Positions 1 through 10,927 are shown, numbered from the stretch's first letter. The stretch: 64,000 bases of DNA from Asterias amurensis (GCF_032118995.1 NC_092669.1:9733501-9797500), one strand, 5' to 3'. The notes: generated by a model from the letters alone, not told the origin. A program made the numbers and translations.

Positions 1-1041
1 ATTCTCTCCTGGTGCACTTAATTTTTCATTCCTAATAATTTATCCGCATCCCACTCATGTATAGTGTTACATTCAACACTTGGGTAAAGATATTCATCTT
101 CTTACTTTTTTAGCTCCAGTTTCTTATCTTTTTAAAGGTTGTACTTGTTTTGTTTTCTTCAGTTTTAGTGCATAAAATGTATTTGTATTCTTTTGTTTTT
201 TTCTACAGCTTATAGGGTCACAATTAATCACTGTGTGTTATGCGCTATATACAAATGGTTAATTATCATTATTATATTTTATAAATTAAGGAATATTTTA
301 CTCGTGTGCTTGGAGAGGTGTTTAACATCTTTCATAATTTTGTTCATATAGAAGAGTTTGCGGTAACACCATGTAATAACAATCTCTAAATGAGTTGGGG
401 TGGTTCTGAAAAGAGCCGTTGGATTAACTTGACGTTTCAATCAGTTTGCTCTGATCGTCTTCTGAATTTTGCTCATGTTTTTTAATCTTGTTGATCTTCA
501 GATCGACAGGTGAATTTTATTTTAGAATATCCAAAAGGCAAAATGCTGGCTTCTTTAGGAAATTTAGCAGCACCTAATCTATTGAATAATTTATGATCTA
601 ATATTCGTAAGTTGCACCTACTAAGTCTTTTTAAGTCCCAACTTAAAAACTTTCCTTTATAAGGAAGCATTTAGTGATGTGCGGTGAGTTTTGTAACAGT
701 AGTTTTTGTAGGGTTATCTTTTATTGTGAACTTCGTAAATGCTTTATTGTACCTAAGTTGTATTTTTTAAACTGTATTATGGTGTTTAGCACCTTTTTTG
801 TGTATTATAGGCCTAAGGCTTTGATTTATTTTTTGCTTATTTTTACTAGTGTACTTTTTCTTAAACTTGTTATGTGTATTTTTCTCATGGTATTTTTACT
901 GTTATGCGCCCCAAACACTAACAGGCTGTTCCTGGAGAGAGCGCTGTACATTTCCAATAATATTATTCATTATTAATTTTCTTGTTAATCTCGTTCTTGC
1001 TCATCATGTTCATTTTGTTAATCTTGTTTAATCTTGTTTAG
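1..1041 (+). other. Intron of the SBF gene (partial)
   Basis: AT-rich sequence upstream of the first recognisable SBF exon, ending in a pyrimidine-rich tract and an AG at 1040-1041. I see no coding exon or clear repeat in it, so it is read as the intron before the PH-domain exons. Short open frames here have no recognisable protein features. Confidence 0.6.
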
Positions 1042-1166
1042 GTTATGACGAGTTCCATGCTAAGATTGGTGAAACAAGGTCACATGAAGGCTATCTAAAC
1101 AAACGTGGGGCCAGACTGAAAGGATGGAAGCAGCGGTGGTTTGTGCTGGATGCTCAGAAACATCAG
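1042..1166 (+). CDS. sbf: SBF1/SBF2-like (MTMR5/13) third-last exon, start of C-terminal PH domain
   Basis: This exon starts after AG at 1040-1041, completes a split codon with two bases, and ends before GT at 1167. It encodes YDEFHAKIGETRSHEGYLNK and then RGARLKGWKQRWFVLDAQKH plus Q. This is the first half of a PH domain, with the classic G-Y-L-x-K-R-G and W-K-x-R-W-F-V-L-D motifs. The match is specifically to the C-terminal PH domain of SET-binding factors, which are catalytically inactive myotubularins. They bind active MTMR2-type phosphoinositide phosphatases and carry an N-terminal DENN domain with Rab exchange activity; both upstream parts lie outside the window. The PH domain is expected to bind membrane phosphoinositides. 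Splice phase agrees with the next exon. The gene is single-copy in many invertebrates, so SBF1 versus SBF2 cannot be assigned. Confidence 0.9.
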
Positions 1167-1719
1167 GTAGAGGGAGTGTCGCAGGGTTCGACCATGGGGC
1201 CTTTGTTATCATTCAATATATAAATAGCTGTCAGCAGTCATTACACACAAAGTGAAACTGAAAATTAATGTCTGCACACAATGCCGAAACGTTCATTGGA
1301 ATTTTGTGAAAACCTTGTTTGGCCCAATTTCATGGCGTACGCAAAGATTTGGTGCTTGCAGAAGCAGAGAATTCCATGCTTACGTCAAGCACATTACACA
1401 GGTTAGCGGGAAACTTTGGCTTGTAAACATGCATACTCCACGTTACTAGGCATTCTACGCTTACACAGCTAGCACAGTATGCGTAGAATGGTGATTGTAA
1501 GCGCAGAATTCGGCAATAAGCAGAGCCATGAAATGGGGCCCAGATGTCCAAACAAGGTTTTCACAAATTCAAAGTCTCTTTTTTTAAGGAAACATTTTCT
1601 TAAGCACTTGTAAAAGACTTGGTAATCCTGTGGCAATACTTAAAAAATACTTTTAAAAATCCCTTAAAAACTAGTTCTGAACCTAAGTTCAAATTATCTC
1701 TGTTGTGATTGTCTTTTAG
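1167..1719 (+). other. SBF intron containing a foldback element
   Basis: GT at 1167-1168 to AG at 1718-1719. The middle holds a MITE-like inverted repeat (separate entry); the rest is AT-rich and featureless. Confidence 0.8.
1301..1570. mobile_element. MITE-like foldback element in SBF intron
   Basis: The two ends are inverted copies. TTGTGAAAACCTTGTTTGG near 1304 is mirrored by CAAGGTTTTCACAA near 1553-1566, and GGCCCAATTTCATGGC (1321-1336) by GCCATGAAATGGGGCC (1525-1540). The interior (about 1440-1510) holds further inverted words around ATTCTACGCTTAC. There is no coding capacity. It is probably a non-autonomous DNA transposon related to the GGCCCAATTTCAT family elsewhere in the window (for example 5890-6050). 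Confidence 0.6.
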
Positions 1720-1851
1720 TTGCGGTATTACGAGACAAGAAACGACCCCCACTGTAAAGGTATCATTGACCTAAAGGAAGTAGAGTCAGTCCAGCCTGCA
1801 TTCCCCACGGCTGGAGCACCCAAGAAATGCGACGAGAGTGCTTTCTTTGAT
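1720..1851 (+). CDS. sbf: SBF1/SBF2-like second-last exon, middle of PH domain
   Basis: This exon is 44 whole codons between AG (1718-1719) and the consensus donor GTAAGT (1852). It encodes [20 protein letters not shown], then [20 protein letters not shown] and AFFD. L-R-Y-Y-(D/E) followed by C-K-G-x-I-D-L-x-E-V-E, then G-A-P-K and A-F-F-D, is the signature of the SBF C-terminal PH domain, in the same order as in vertebrate MTMR5 and MTMR13. Phase 0 at both ends joins cleanly to the flanking exons. Confidence 0.92.
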
Positions 1852-2349
1852 GTAAGTATCATTGCACTTTGAAAGTTGTAGTCCTTTCGCTGTTTTTAGT
1901 TCCATATTTGAGCGGAAGGAATGTTTTTAAATGCATTTTAGAATATCTGGAATACTGAAAGCCTACAAAGAACAATTCAATTCAGTTCAAAAATAGTTTA
2001 TTAAAACATGTCTCGCAGTTAAAAACTGAATTGCACACGCCAACTTCAAATGTTAAAAAAATACATCAAATAGAAATTAACAATAAAGATATTAAACAAG
2101 AAATTATTATTATATATACATTGTCAAAAACACATTAGTAAAAACCAAGTTGGCGATATTATATATACACTCATAATTATATAACAAAGGCGAAGATTCA
2201 AAATTGACAACTTGGGTCCTATTTCTTAAAGATGCTAAATAGAAAATATTTGGTAGTAGAATACCAACCAGCTTTAAATTACAGATTTCGAGGTGTGTCA
2301 GAAAACATTTTCATCAAAATGTCTTCTCTTTTTTGCTGTTTTGATGCAG
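1852..2349 (+). other. Last SBF intron
   Basis: GTAAGT donor at 1852, AG acceptor at 2348-2349 (ATGCAG). About 150 bases of it are the 3' end of a LINE in antisense orientation (separate entry). Confidence 0.85.
1974..2125 (-). mobile_element. LINE 3' end (truncated, antisense to SBF)
   Basis: Read on the minus strand, it ends in AATAAACTATTTTTGAACTG followed by repeats of the GAATT type. An AATAAA-containing 3' end plus a short GAATT microsatellite is typical of several invertebrate LINE tails. A second copy of the same sequence lies at 49514-49660, also on the minus strand. No reverse transcriptase remains. The clade cannot be named from the tail alone. Confidence 0.6.
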
Positions 2350-2442
2350 TTGAAAACAACAAGGAGAGCCTACAACTTTGTTGCGGACACGAAGCCAGCT
2401 GCAGAAGAATGGATAAGCCGAATACAAGACTGTTTGTCATGA
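2350..2442 (+). CDS. sbf: SBF1/SBF2-like terminal exon, end of PH domain and stop
   Basis: This exon follows AG at 2348-2349 and encodes [20 protein letters not shown] then [10 protein letters not shown] and TGA at 2440-2442. The K-T-x-R-x-Y-N-F strand and the final helix W-x-x-(R/K)-I-Q-x-C-(L/I)-S form the end of the PH domain. Vertebrate SBF1/2 stop a residue or two after the equivalent I-Q-S-C-(L/I)-S, so the protein terminus is complete. The full gene must extend far upstream of the window. A CTCF-like inverted repeat starts about five bases after the stop. Confidence 0.92.
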   Translation: MKTTRRAYNFVADTKPAAEEWISRIQDCLS

Positions 2443-2446
2443 TGAG

Positions 2447-2488
2447 CGCCCTCTAGTGACCTTTGTTAATTAGACCACTAGAGGGCGG
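2447..2488. promoter_or_regulatory. Inverted pair of CTCF-like motifs just after the SBF stop
   Basis: CGCCCTCTAGTG and CACTAGAGGGCG form a 12-bp inverted repeat with a loop of about 17 bases. The right half, CCACTAGAGGGCGG at 2475-2488, fits the bilaterian CTCF core consensus CCASYAGRKGGCRS at every position; the left half fits in reverse with one mismatch. Binding is inference. The AGAGGGCGC word also occurs in repeats here (32474, 32526, 63168), so this may be transposon debris. Confidence 0.4.
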
Positions 2489-3440
2489 TGTCACAGTTGC
2501 CCTCTGGATTTGTATATTCTTAGTCATTATCTTTTTTAATCTTTGTACGTGTTAAAAAAATCAACTTCCCCTTTAATTGAATTTCGGTGAGATAAATTTT
2601 CCTTTGGTTTTCTGTCCAGCTGTGTACCTTTCATATATTGGAGAATTAATGCAGCTTCTTGTTTTGGGGTTTTGTGACCACAGGGGGTTGTTTTGTGACC
2701 ACAAGGAATTGTTTTCTTTCTGTTGGACAAGGTCAAATTTAGGGCCTGAATTGATTTGTTTTGAATCTATTTTGACATCTCTTGGTGTCCAACCCTGATC
2801 GTGCTTATTAAAAAATACTTTTGTCCGGGCGCATAAGTTGAAAAGGAAACCGCAATAATGTTCCTTGAATTGTCTTAGAATTTGTGCATTCTTAAAGGTG
2901 ACTTAGGAAATTAGGGACAATAAGGAAATTAAGCCAATATGATAAAATCATGACTGGATTGATTTAAAAGTTTGTGTATTTTTGTCAATTCATTGATCTT
3001 CTGAAATTGGAAGCCAGTTTTTTTATTTCTTTTCTGTTTTTGTCATTCGCTGTATTTTTTATTTCGTCTGTTCTTTTTCCGAAGGAAAAACAAAATGTTT
3101 TAAATTCATGCTGCAGTTGATGTTGTAAAATCGTTTTATTTGAATAATGCTCGTTGAAAGAATGACCAAAATGATGTGTTTGGGTGAAGTTGTAGGAATT
3201 CACCACCCTGAAAGGGTTTGCCGTGGATTTTGTAACACAATTGCATAGATTTTAGAAAAAGAAATATATATATATTTAAAACAAGAAACACTTACAGAAA
3301 TCTTTGAACACAACAATAGTTGTTACTGACTTTGGAAAAAGTATGCGGTTTTCCCACATGATCTGTAGTCATGGTCAACATGATGGCACTATGCGCAGCT
3401 TGAGCACAAAAAGGAGCTTAGCACATCAACAAAATTATGC

Positions 3441-4100
3441 TCACCAAAACAAGTTTACCAGCCAACCATGTCACATGTACTATTTGTGGCTGGTAACCTG
3501 CTTATTTTGGCTTAGCAGACAAATGTTAAGCAATATTTTTCTGCTTAAGCAGCTCTATGAAAGGTTCCTGATTAGCAAGGAGTGCTCCCTGCCGAGTGAG
3601 GCCTCCCCTACTGCATGTATATCATGTCAAAAACTGAAACATACCAATAGATCCCTTGCGTAACGCAAAACGCTACACGGATCCTGAGCTCACGTTTTTT
3701 AAATGCAAAGAACAGCTATCGTCAAATTATTTGCGACCTTTGACCAAAGTGAGGCACTTTTTTTCCCAAGTGAGAGCATGTGAACCTGTGATGTGCAAGG
3801 TCCAAAGAAGGAGCTTCATTGGTTAACAGTTTAGCCTTGTACAAACTGCACATATCCAGTGCTGGACACCGGCTATGCAATCGATTCACAGGGAACCAGG
3901 GAATGACAAAATGTTCAAAATTTAGATTCACTATGACTAAGTTTCATAAAGCCTGTAAGCACAAAAACTTACTAAGCACCGAAAGAAGTATTGCTTTACA
4001 GAAACAGGTTACCAGCCACAACTGCATTACATTTACATAGTTGTGACGGGTGCCCCACTCAATTTGTGCTTTGCAAAGAAAATTGCTTTATGAAATTTGG
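3441..4100. repeat. Two fragments of the GGCCCAATTTCAT / TTAGCAG repeat family
   Basis: Segments near 3441-3571 and 3943-4100 share the words ACCAGCCA, CTTAGCAGA, AAGCAATATTTTTCTGCTTA and CATAAAGC. These recur at 6049-6365, 9713-9885, 11133-11210, 36472-36720, 39930-40089, 50094-50285, 57364-57526 and 58480-58670. There is no coding capacity. It looks like a degenerate foldback MITE. Confidence 0.5.
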
Positions 4101-6048
4101 CCTCGACTTTGTAGTTTTAAAATCAACTTTGGATGACACTTGACCTGGCCGTGCGCTTTATTTAATCTGCAGCGACATTGGTCAGATTTTCAAATAAATT
4201 TCACTCCATGGTGTGTATATAATTGTTAATAAATTTTTGGCCATCAATTAATAACCATACTTTTTGGACGAGTTTAGTGTCAGGTATGATATAATGAAAT
4301 CTTTTGAGTACATAAGTGGTAGGAATGAGGAATTGTTCTATTTAATGACATACCCTGAATTAAGGGTCTTTTACAGACAAATATTTCCACGAATGTTCGG
4401 AGAATTTGTTGAGTTTTTTTCTCTCTTTAATTATTGTCAAATTTGTGTACAAAGAGTGAGCGGTTGTAAATATTACACGATGGTCATCTAGATTGTAATC
4501 ATTGGCAGATATTTTATTTAAATGATTTTTAAAAGAATCACAGTAACAACATTTTTAAGAAAAAGATTTGTGATTTCTTACTTGCAGCTTGCAAAATGTC
4601 TTCTTATTTCTTATTTAAAACGGAATTGCTGGCGCATTTGCAATTTTGAATGTGCTTTTTTCATTGGAATGAAAAAGTCGGACAATAATTTTGAATTCCT
4701 ATTAGGCAAAGGTTGTGAAAGACTATGGGATTTGTTTTAAGCCTGTTCTGGCCCGCACAGTTTTGAGGTTTCAAGCTATATTTGGTCTGGGTTTGAGTGT
4801 AATCAAACTTACTGACAATGGTGATCAAATTTGCAGGGTTTTGTGCCAATATAAGCGAGGTAAAACTTTCAGTTTTGGAGACATCGTAGACTTGTGGACA
4901 AGTCTTAAAATGTAACGGCTTTTACGTGGTCAGACTGCTCTCTCAATATAGCTGCCTTCTAATTGTACGCAACACTACAAATTTATCTTGAGATGAGTTG
5001 TCAATATCGCCATATTGTTTTTTATCTTCAAGTACGTGCTCGCCCTCAAATCAGATTTGCAGAATGGAATGTTGGTATAAACCTATATATTGAACGGCCA
5101 TATCAAACCCTGTTCTATTGCGCTGTTCTATTTGCGTATAATGCAGTACGAAAAAGCTGTTTGAAAAACGCACATCTGCAAAAAGCAAAGGTAAATGCTT
5201 GGAGATCAAATAGTTATCACACGCGCGCTTGGCCCCGCTGGATATACGTATGCCTCCCTTAATGTATGGATGGGTACTGGTACGTCACAATTCTAACCCC
5301 ATTTTGGATTAGAATTATGACCTCATGCATGAATATTAAGAGAGACACCAAACTTTGCTTAGCAAGTGACACTGACATGCAACTTGAAGTTTAATCTGAG
5401 CTCTTTGTCAAATCAAGCCCAGAATTGACTAACCTTTGCCTGATAGGTCAAATAAACTTCTTCTTTTGCCAGATTTGACTTTTAAATTGTTTAGTTTCAA
5501 AGCAGAAAACAAATGTATCTCTTTTTGCTATTTATTGACGATGGTCATACTATTTGATATGCTGTTTAATACATTTAATATATAATTATTGATACCATTT
5601 TTCATACTTGAGTAGAATTGTATTACAAGTCATGTAGTATAGAATCCTGCAGTGTCTGAGTTAAGCAGTTTTGACAATAGCTATTTGCATTTTCCAGCAG
5701 TGGCCAATATGAATCTGCTTACTGGTAAGCAAGAATTTGGCACTCTCACTCTAACATTGTAAGCAAAAGTGTATTTCACTGTTAAGATTATTTTTATGGT
5801 ACCTGTGCGTGTTCACAATAGACTTGAAGGGTTGCAACTCATTCAGGTCAAATGTCATTGGTCTGCGTACTGTAGCATTCTGCGCTTATTGCGCGCTGTA
5901 TCGCGCAAAGTTCAATGGGCCGTAAACGCATAATTCCGCGGTTAGCAGAGCCATGATATTGGGCCTTGCATACAACAACGGCCAGCAAGTTTGTGTGCCC
6001 TTGCCCAAAAGCTGCAAATACCAAGTGGAACTTCAGCTATGGACTACA

Positions 6049-6365
6049 TGGCCCAATTTTATAAAGCTGTTAAGCAAAAAAAGAAAATGCTTAGCAAATT
6101 TCTTTGCTAAGCACAAATTGAGTGGGTTACCAGTCACAGTGATGTTAACTTTATGGCATTTTGGTTGGCGATCTATTTCTGCTCAGTGCTTAGCAAGTTG
6201 TGTTGAGGGTTTAGGAAATGGGCACTTCAGCATAATTTATGATAAGCAGAATGCGTCTGCTTACTGGCTTTATGTGCCGATTTTGTGCATGAGTTTCCTT
6301 TGCACAGAGCTGCTTACCAGAAGCACTCAAGTAGGCTTGCTAACCTTCCTTTGCTTACAGTATAA
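6049..6365. mobile_element. GGCCCAATTTTATAAAGCTG-family foldback repeat
   Basis: It begins GGCCCAATTTTATAAAGC TG and contains repeated GCTTAGCA / TGCTAAGC words with inverted partners, the pattern seen in every copy of this family. An adjoining related stretch at 5890-5965 ends GCCATGATATTGGGCC. No transposase is present. Confidence 0.5.
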
Positions 6366-6932
6366 ATAACTGATGTCACAATGTGAATCCATGGTGTAGG
6401 GGAGCAGGCTGCCTAATTTTCGTGTAAACCTGTGAAATACACTTAAGCTTGAGCAAATTGTTCTGCTATAGTAAGCACAAAAAATTGCTGACCATTAAGC
6501 AGACCTATTAAAGTGGCCATTGTGCTTGAATACGCACATTATAAAAGATGATGGACCATTATAATACTGATGGACCACAAGCCGGTCGCCATGGCTTAGA
6601 TGAAAGGTTCTAGCGGCTGCTGCCATTTCTTTAACAGCTTTTAGCCAAAACAACTTGATTCAGATACAAACGCCATAATTTAATCAATTTTTTCCACATT
6701 TTAGAGTGGCGCTTAATATCTCCCCAGGGTGCTTTTTCACTGGGGCTTGTAAAAAACTTATTTGTACATCTTGTCTTTGGTGAATGGTGATAACTATTTA
6801 CAGCGTGTGATTATGTATTTATTGTGACCTTCCCTTGTATGCCAATAATGTGTAATGTATTTATTTGAACAGAGGTTTCAGCTTCAATCGCAAGGTGTTC
6901 TTTTTTCCACTTTTGGGACATTTTTATTGCTT

Positions 6933-7156
6933 GGATACTATTGGTAATTACTCAAATAAATTATTATCATAAAACCTTTCTTGGTGACTAAACACACACA
7001 ATATCGTGTGACAAGGATGATTTTGTCTTTCATTATTATCTCGCAAGTTGGATGACCGAATGAGTTCTAATTTTCACAGGTTTGGTATGCATATGGGATA
7101 AACCAACTGTGATGTGAAGGCTAGTCTTTGACAATTACCAATAGTGTCCACTGTCT
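6933..7156. mobile_element. TTAA-MITE (family P1), internally deleted copy
   Basis: Its left part reads ACTATTGGTAATTACTCAAA and its right end ACCAATAGTGTCCACTGTCT followed by TTAA. The interior (CATTATTATCTCGCAAG, TTTTCACAGGTTTG) matches the other P1 copies, but about 150 bases of the middle are missing. Family P1 is about 380 bp with termini AGGCAGTGGACACTATTGG; its TTAA target is shown at 24850-25227 and 62697-63679. Confidence 0.75.
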
Positions 7157-7264
7157 TTAAAGTGTTTACTAGAACACAACAAAAATAAGGGCCAGGTTAG
7201 TACTGAATTTATTATAACAATTTTTAGGGACTTCCTGATTTACTGGTTGTATCATTGTTGCAGA

Positions 7265-7415
7265 CCAGGGGTTGATTTGACAAAGAGTTAGGACTAGTCC
7301 CTAATCCTAGCCTAGGAGATATGAAAAACGTATTGCTAGTCCTATTCTTAGGACGAGTAACTCGCCCTAACTCGAGATAGGACTAGTCTTAACTCTTTGT
7401 GAAATCCACCCCTGG
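7265..7415. mobile_element. Palindromic MITE, TTAGGACTAG family (R)
   Basis: The ends are inverted: CCAGGGGTTGATTTGACAAA with AGAGTTAGGACTAG, against CTAGTCTTAACTCTTTGTGA with CACCCCTGG. Most of the 151 bp folds on itself. Related copies lie at 10753-10927, 44037-44205, 53888-54040 and 62634-63720. It is a non-autonomous foldback transposon with no reading frame. Confidence 0.75.
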
Positions 7416-7424
7416 AATTACATG

Positions 7425-7620
7425 CAAGCCATGAAGGCCATGACCTCCATTGTCCCTGGTCGTGGCCTTGGTGCCCCTTCAAAAGTTTCCCAACGACTTA
7501 AAGACTTTCTAATGAAAGTGCCCTTTGCAACATGAAAATGGCCTTGCCCTTTCAATGATAAAATTCCAGGAGTGCGCCTACAGTCTAATGCTCTTTTTAT
7601 GTGGCCCAATAATTTGACCT
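7425..7620. repeat. CCCTGGTC...CTTGGTGCCC repeat fragment
   Basis: This contains GCCATGACCTCCATTGTCCC, TGGTCGTGGCCTTGGTGCCC and CCTTGCCCTTTCA. The same order of words is found at 49750-49890 and in the 56.4-58.3 kb copies (ATGGAGGTAATGAAGGCGAT, GTCTTGGTGCCCTTAAATGC). It is an old dispersed repeat of unknown class. Confidence 0.4.
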
Positions 7621-7999
7621 AATAATTAATTTGACATTTGCCCTTTATTGGAACTAGTACCAAAACACTAATAGCGGCCACAAATTGCCACAATTTTTTG
7701 CGAACTTCTTTCAAAACCTAAATGGGTACAAGTAGAGGTAATTCTTGATCGATAGTTCCCCCTTGACGTCCATTGTAAAGTTGGCCATCTTTATGCACTA
7801 TAGGAAAGCTCCATTCAAACAAGAGGCTAAATTCAGGCATGAGAATCTTCCGGTTTAAACCGGAATTCCGTTTTTTTTCCTTTGAAAGTTGTGGTCTCTG
7901 AGTTCGATGTGAATTTGCTATAAAATTCGGGGGGTAGGTTTTGGGGGGTATACATTTTGATTTCTCTAATCCCTCTTCTCTAGTCAGACAATGTAAGTT

Positions 8000-8640
8000 T
8001 ACCTTTGTAATTGTTATTATCGCGGATCCACACGGCGTTCATGAAAAAACCGGCACTTAAACAATAAATTGCCGTCCAGCAGTTGGCCCAGTTTACGGCT
8101 TGTGGTGGTCTTCCTGGCATCGCGCATGCATGCAGCAGCAGCGACAGATGTATAAACTTGCCTCATTCCTCGCTTCGTTTATAGTGGTACGGTTTAATAA
8201 TGTTTGCGTGTAATGCGCTTGCTGCTACAGCAAAGATAACACGTGTGGAGACTTTTGAAAGTCTACTGAAAAAACAATGCACGTGTTTTGCACCATGTGT
8301 AACCGTGTACGTGCAGGTTTGTACACGAACCAATGAGCGGCGCGGCACGAATCTGAGATCGCCGGCAGGCCATGGCAAACTGGTACCTTTTATTGCCTCA
8401 CAACCAGCGAAAGATATATTGGGAACCAGCGAACACACTGTACGTCCGGACGACGTGCTTTCTTCGTTGGTTCTATTTCTATGTTGGGGTCTAATCTCAA
8501 CCTCGTTCCAGTTATACTCTATGCTGAATAACAACCTCTTTCTCAAAAACACATCGCTCTCGCCAAAAATTAATGTGCGTCGCCGACGGATCGTTAAAAT
8601 CACAAACATTTAATTGAACCGAATTTCAAATCAAGAACCT
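8000..8640. other. GC-richer unexplained block with long open frames on both strands
   Basis: Base composition rises above the AT-rich surroundings and CpG words are frequent (GCGGCGCGGCACG, GTACGTCCGGACGACG). Frames of 137 codons (8200-8613, plus) and 148 codons (8163-8609, minus) overlap almost completely. Overlap on both strands is expected from composition, and neither product shows a recognisable domain, so I do not call a gene. A promoter or first exon of an unseen gene, or a repeat, are alternatives. Confidence 0.3.
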
Positions 8641-9099
8641 ATAAAAATGGCTGTTGGTGAGACAAAAAGAATTTTCAAGGGCAGAAATAAGGGATAAGAT
8701 CGTCAAAAAAATAAAAATAGTGTTATTATTATTTTTTTTTAATTATTCTTTTTTCCCCTTCTTTTTCTGGAATTGTAACAAAATCGCAGGCGAACCCAAA
8801 ATTGTCTGAATTTTTTGAGCTTTACATTCCTTATTTTCCCTTAAACCTATTATTTTTGTTTAAAAAAAGGAACAATCATACAAAAGTAGCTCACTTCTAC
8901 TGGAAAAATAGGTATCAGAAATGCATCAGAGACCACCACAGAGCTTCTAAAATACCCATAGCTCCCAGGGCCCTTAAGCGGGCCCTGGATCCCGGCCGTA
9001 AGGGACTTCGCACTGCGCGCTCGTGTTGCTTCGAACACAAAAATGATGGAATATTGACATTTCCAATCAACTGAATTTTTTCCTGTTTTTTTATCATCA

Positions 9100-9700
9100 C
9101 CCATTCTCATGCCTGTAAATTAAAACATCCTTTTTATCTGACAACTAACACCTGTTATCCTTATGTGAACAGTGAACTTAATTGGATCATGCACAAATCA
9201 GTTAGTACTGCTGACAGCACTAGGCAGATTACATGCTCATGGAACAAGAACCTGTTAAACATGAGGTTTGAGCTTAAGGCTTGCTCTGTTAGAACCTCTT
9301 TATATCTGTGCTGTTAATAGCATGGGTTTACTATACATGCAATATTGACCATTGCAGGTTTTTTTGCCTTTTTTTTTCTAAATAAGTTTGCCAAGGTCTA
9401 GTGTTGATCCTAGCACTGGCTACTTTTATTTAAACAGCAATAAATTTGAAATGGTGGTTAACTGTATGAAATGCTATACACGTCTGAGATACATGTTAAA
9501 CCATGGGAGAGAGGTTTCGTTTTTTAAATGTAGATGTTGAATGCCAGTTTGTATTTGCTGCAATTCTTGTAAAAGCGAGCATGTTGCAACAGGATGCAAT
9601 TTTGAACTTAACATTAATTTGTTGATTTATTGGTGTTGTTTAATAAGTGCCCCTTTGTGAATGGTCTTTATGCACAAAGGGCAGGCAAACTGCCAACCAA
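9100..9700. other. AT-rich intergenic DNA
   Basis: I see no gene, tRNA or clear repeat here. Just upstream, at 8960-9020, is a GC-rich patch with inverted GGGCCCTTAAGCGGGCCC. Confidence 0.4.
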
Positions 9701-9712
9701 TGTCTTATCAAT

Positions 9713-9885
9713 TCTGGTCCCATGTTCAGGAGTTGCTTAAGCGCAAAACAACCGTGCTTACTGGAAAAGGGTTACCAGGCAAAATACCATACCATGAGTG
9801 CTGTTTGTGAGTGGTTGCCTGCTTATTTTTGCTCAGCAGATATTTGTTGAGCAATATTTTGTGCTTAAGGAGCTATATGAAGTTT
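9713..9885. repeat. GGTCCCATGTTCAGGAGTTGCTTAAG repeat copy (TTAGCAG family)
   Basis: This has the family words TTACCAGGCAAAA, CTTATTTTTGCTCAGCAGA, AGCAATATTTTGTGCTTAAG and AGCTATATGAA in the usual order. It is a degenerate foldback copy. Confidence 0.45.
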
Positions 9886-9889
9886 GTGC

Positions 9890-10485
9890 TGTAGTGGTTA
9901 AGGAAAGTTAAAATGCGACTTAAAATGGATTGATCTACTGACTATTGCGTAATTATATTCACCCCTGCTGTCTGAATGGAATTGCCTTTTCTGGTGATGG
10001 ATTCCTGACAACAGAGGGCGCCTCAGCAATTGTACTAAAAATAAAAATTGTTTTTTTCACTTAACAAAATGTAATTCCAAAGGGTTGAAATTACTTAAGG
10101 AGTTTATCGTAAGCACTTGCCCCATTGTGGTAGTAGTAATAGGTTTGTTCAATCACCTTATAAACATGTACAGCGTATTAAGTGCAATTTAATAACTCGG
10201 AAGAATTTTGTTTTTATAAAGGAATAATATTGTGATATTAAAAAGCATCATTTGGTTTAAAGCGTCATATAATTTTGTTGTTTCGAGTCCAAATTAGTTT
10301 TTTTCAATAACTTGTATACAAATTTTAATATAACAATAGAGTGTCAAGGAAAAGCAGTTTAGAGCATTAAATACGAGTGTGGTTGGCTTAGTCTTTGGGT
10401 GTGGGTTCGAACCCGGTCAAGGCGAAAACCAATTATTGATAATTCACCATGCCTCAAGTCCCATACTGCAATAGTTATTGCTCAA
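9890..10485. other. Intergenic DNA without recognised genes
   Basis: AT-rich. A short segment near 10375-10425 (GGGTTCGAACCCGGTC) resembles a tRNA B box and is probably a decayed SINE head. Nothing else stands out. Confidence 0.4.
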
Positions 10486-10488
10486 AGA

Positions 10489-10750
10489 GTGTCATGGCCG
10501 AGTGGTCATAAGAGCATCAAATTTAAGTTCTGGTGCTAAGTCACTGGAGTGTGGGTTTGAATCCCAGTCGTGACACTTGTGTCCTTGAGCAAGATACTTT
10601 ACTATAATTGCTTCTCTTCACCCAGGGGTATAAATGGATACCTGTGATGGTAGAGGTTGATATTGTGTATGACAAAGCCTAGGGTTGTATACGGTTGTAT
10701 ACTCCCCAGGTAGCTGAGAAAGATTAAAAAGGGAGTGTTATTGGCCCAAT
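10489..10750 (+). mobile_element. tRNA-Leu-derived SINE with V-SINE-like core
   Basis: The first 90 bases fold like a long-variable-arm tRNA. The A box is TGGCCGAGTGG (10495-10505), an anticodon-loop-like TTTAAGT follows, and the B box is GGTTTGAATCC (10554-10564). The ends GTGTCATG and CGTGACAC pair as an acceptor stem. The pattern is closest to tRNA-Leu. It is followed by TGTCCTTGAGCAAGATACTT and AATTGCTTCTCTTCACCCAG, resembling the central core shared by vertebrate V-SINEs. It is not a functional tRNA gene, because the stems carry mismatches and there is no clean 3' end or pol III terminator. Confidence 0.75.
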
Positions 10751-10752
10751 GA

Positions 10753-10927
10753 CCAGGGGTCGATTTCACAAAGAGTTAGGACTCGTCTTATCTCGAGTTA
10801 GGACGAGTAACTCGTCCTAACTTAGGACTTATCTTTAGGTCTGCATGCTACAGTGCAGGGTTGGGGCTCATCCTAAGTCCTAAGATTAGTCTTAGGTTAG
10901 GAAGAGTTTTGTGAAATCGACGGCAGG
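10753..10927. mobile_element. Palindromic MITE, TTAGGACTAG family (R)
   Basis: CCAGGGGTCGATTTCACAAA and AGAGTTAGGAC at the left are mirrored by GGAAGAGTTTTGTGAAATCG at the right. It interrupts the sequence between two SINE copies. Confidence 0.7.

Larger units (their letters stand above)
2443..5460 (+). other. SBF 3' UTR and following intergenic DNA
   Basis: No coding signal is seen. AATAAA polyadenylation candidates on the plus strand occur at 4193-4198, 4228-4233 and 5451-5456. Which one ends the SBF transcript cannot be decided from sequence. Most of the region is AT-rich, with fragments of the GGCCCAATTTCAT repeat family near 3441-3571 and 3943-4100. A repeat around 5029-5250, beginning TCTTCAAGTACGTGCTCG, recurs at 50430-50505 (inverted) and 54072-54235. 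Confidence 0.5.

Noticed and set aside
1974-2125. Intact LINE
   Set aside because: Only the 3' tail is present; no reverse transcriptase or endonuclease sequence is seen.
10489-10577. Functional tRNA-Leu gene
   Set aside because: Stem mismatches, no pol III terminator directly after the acceptor stem, and a SINE core attached.
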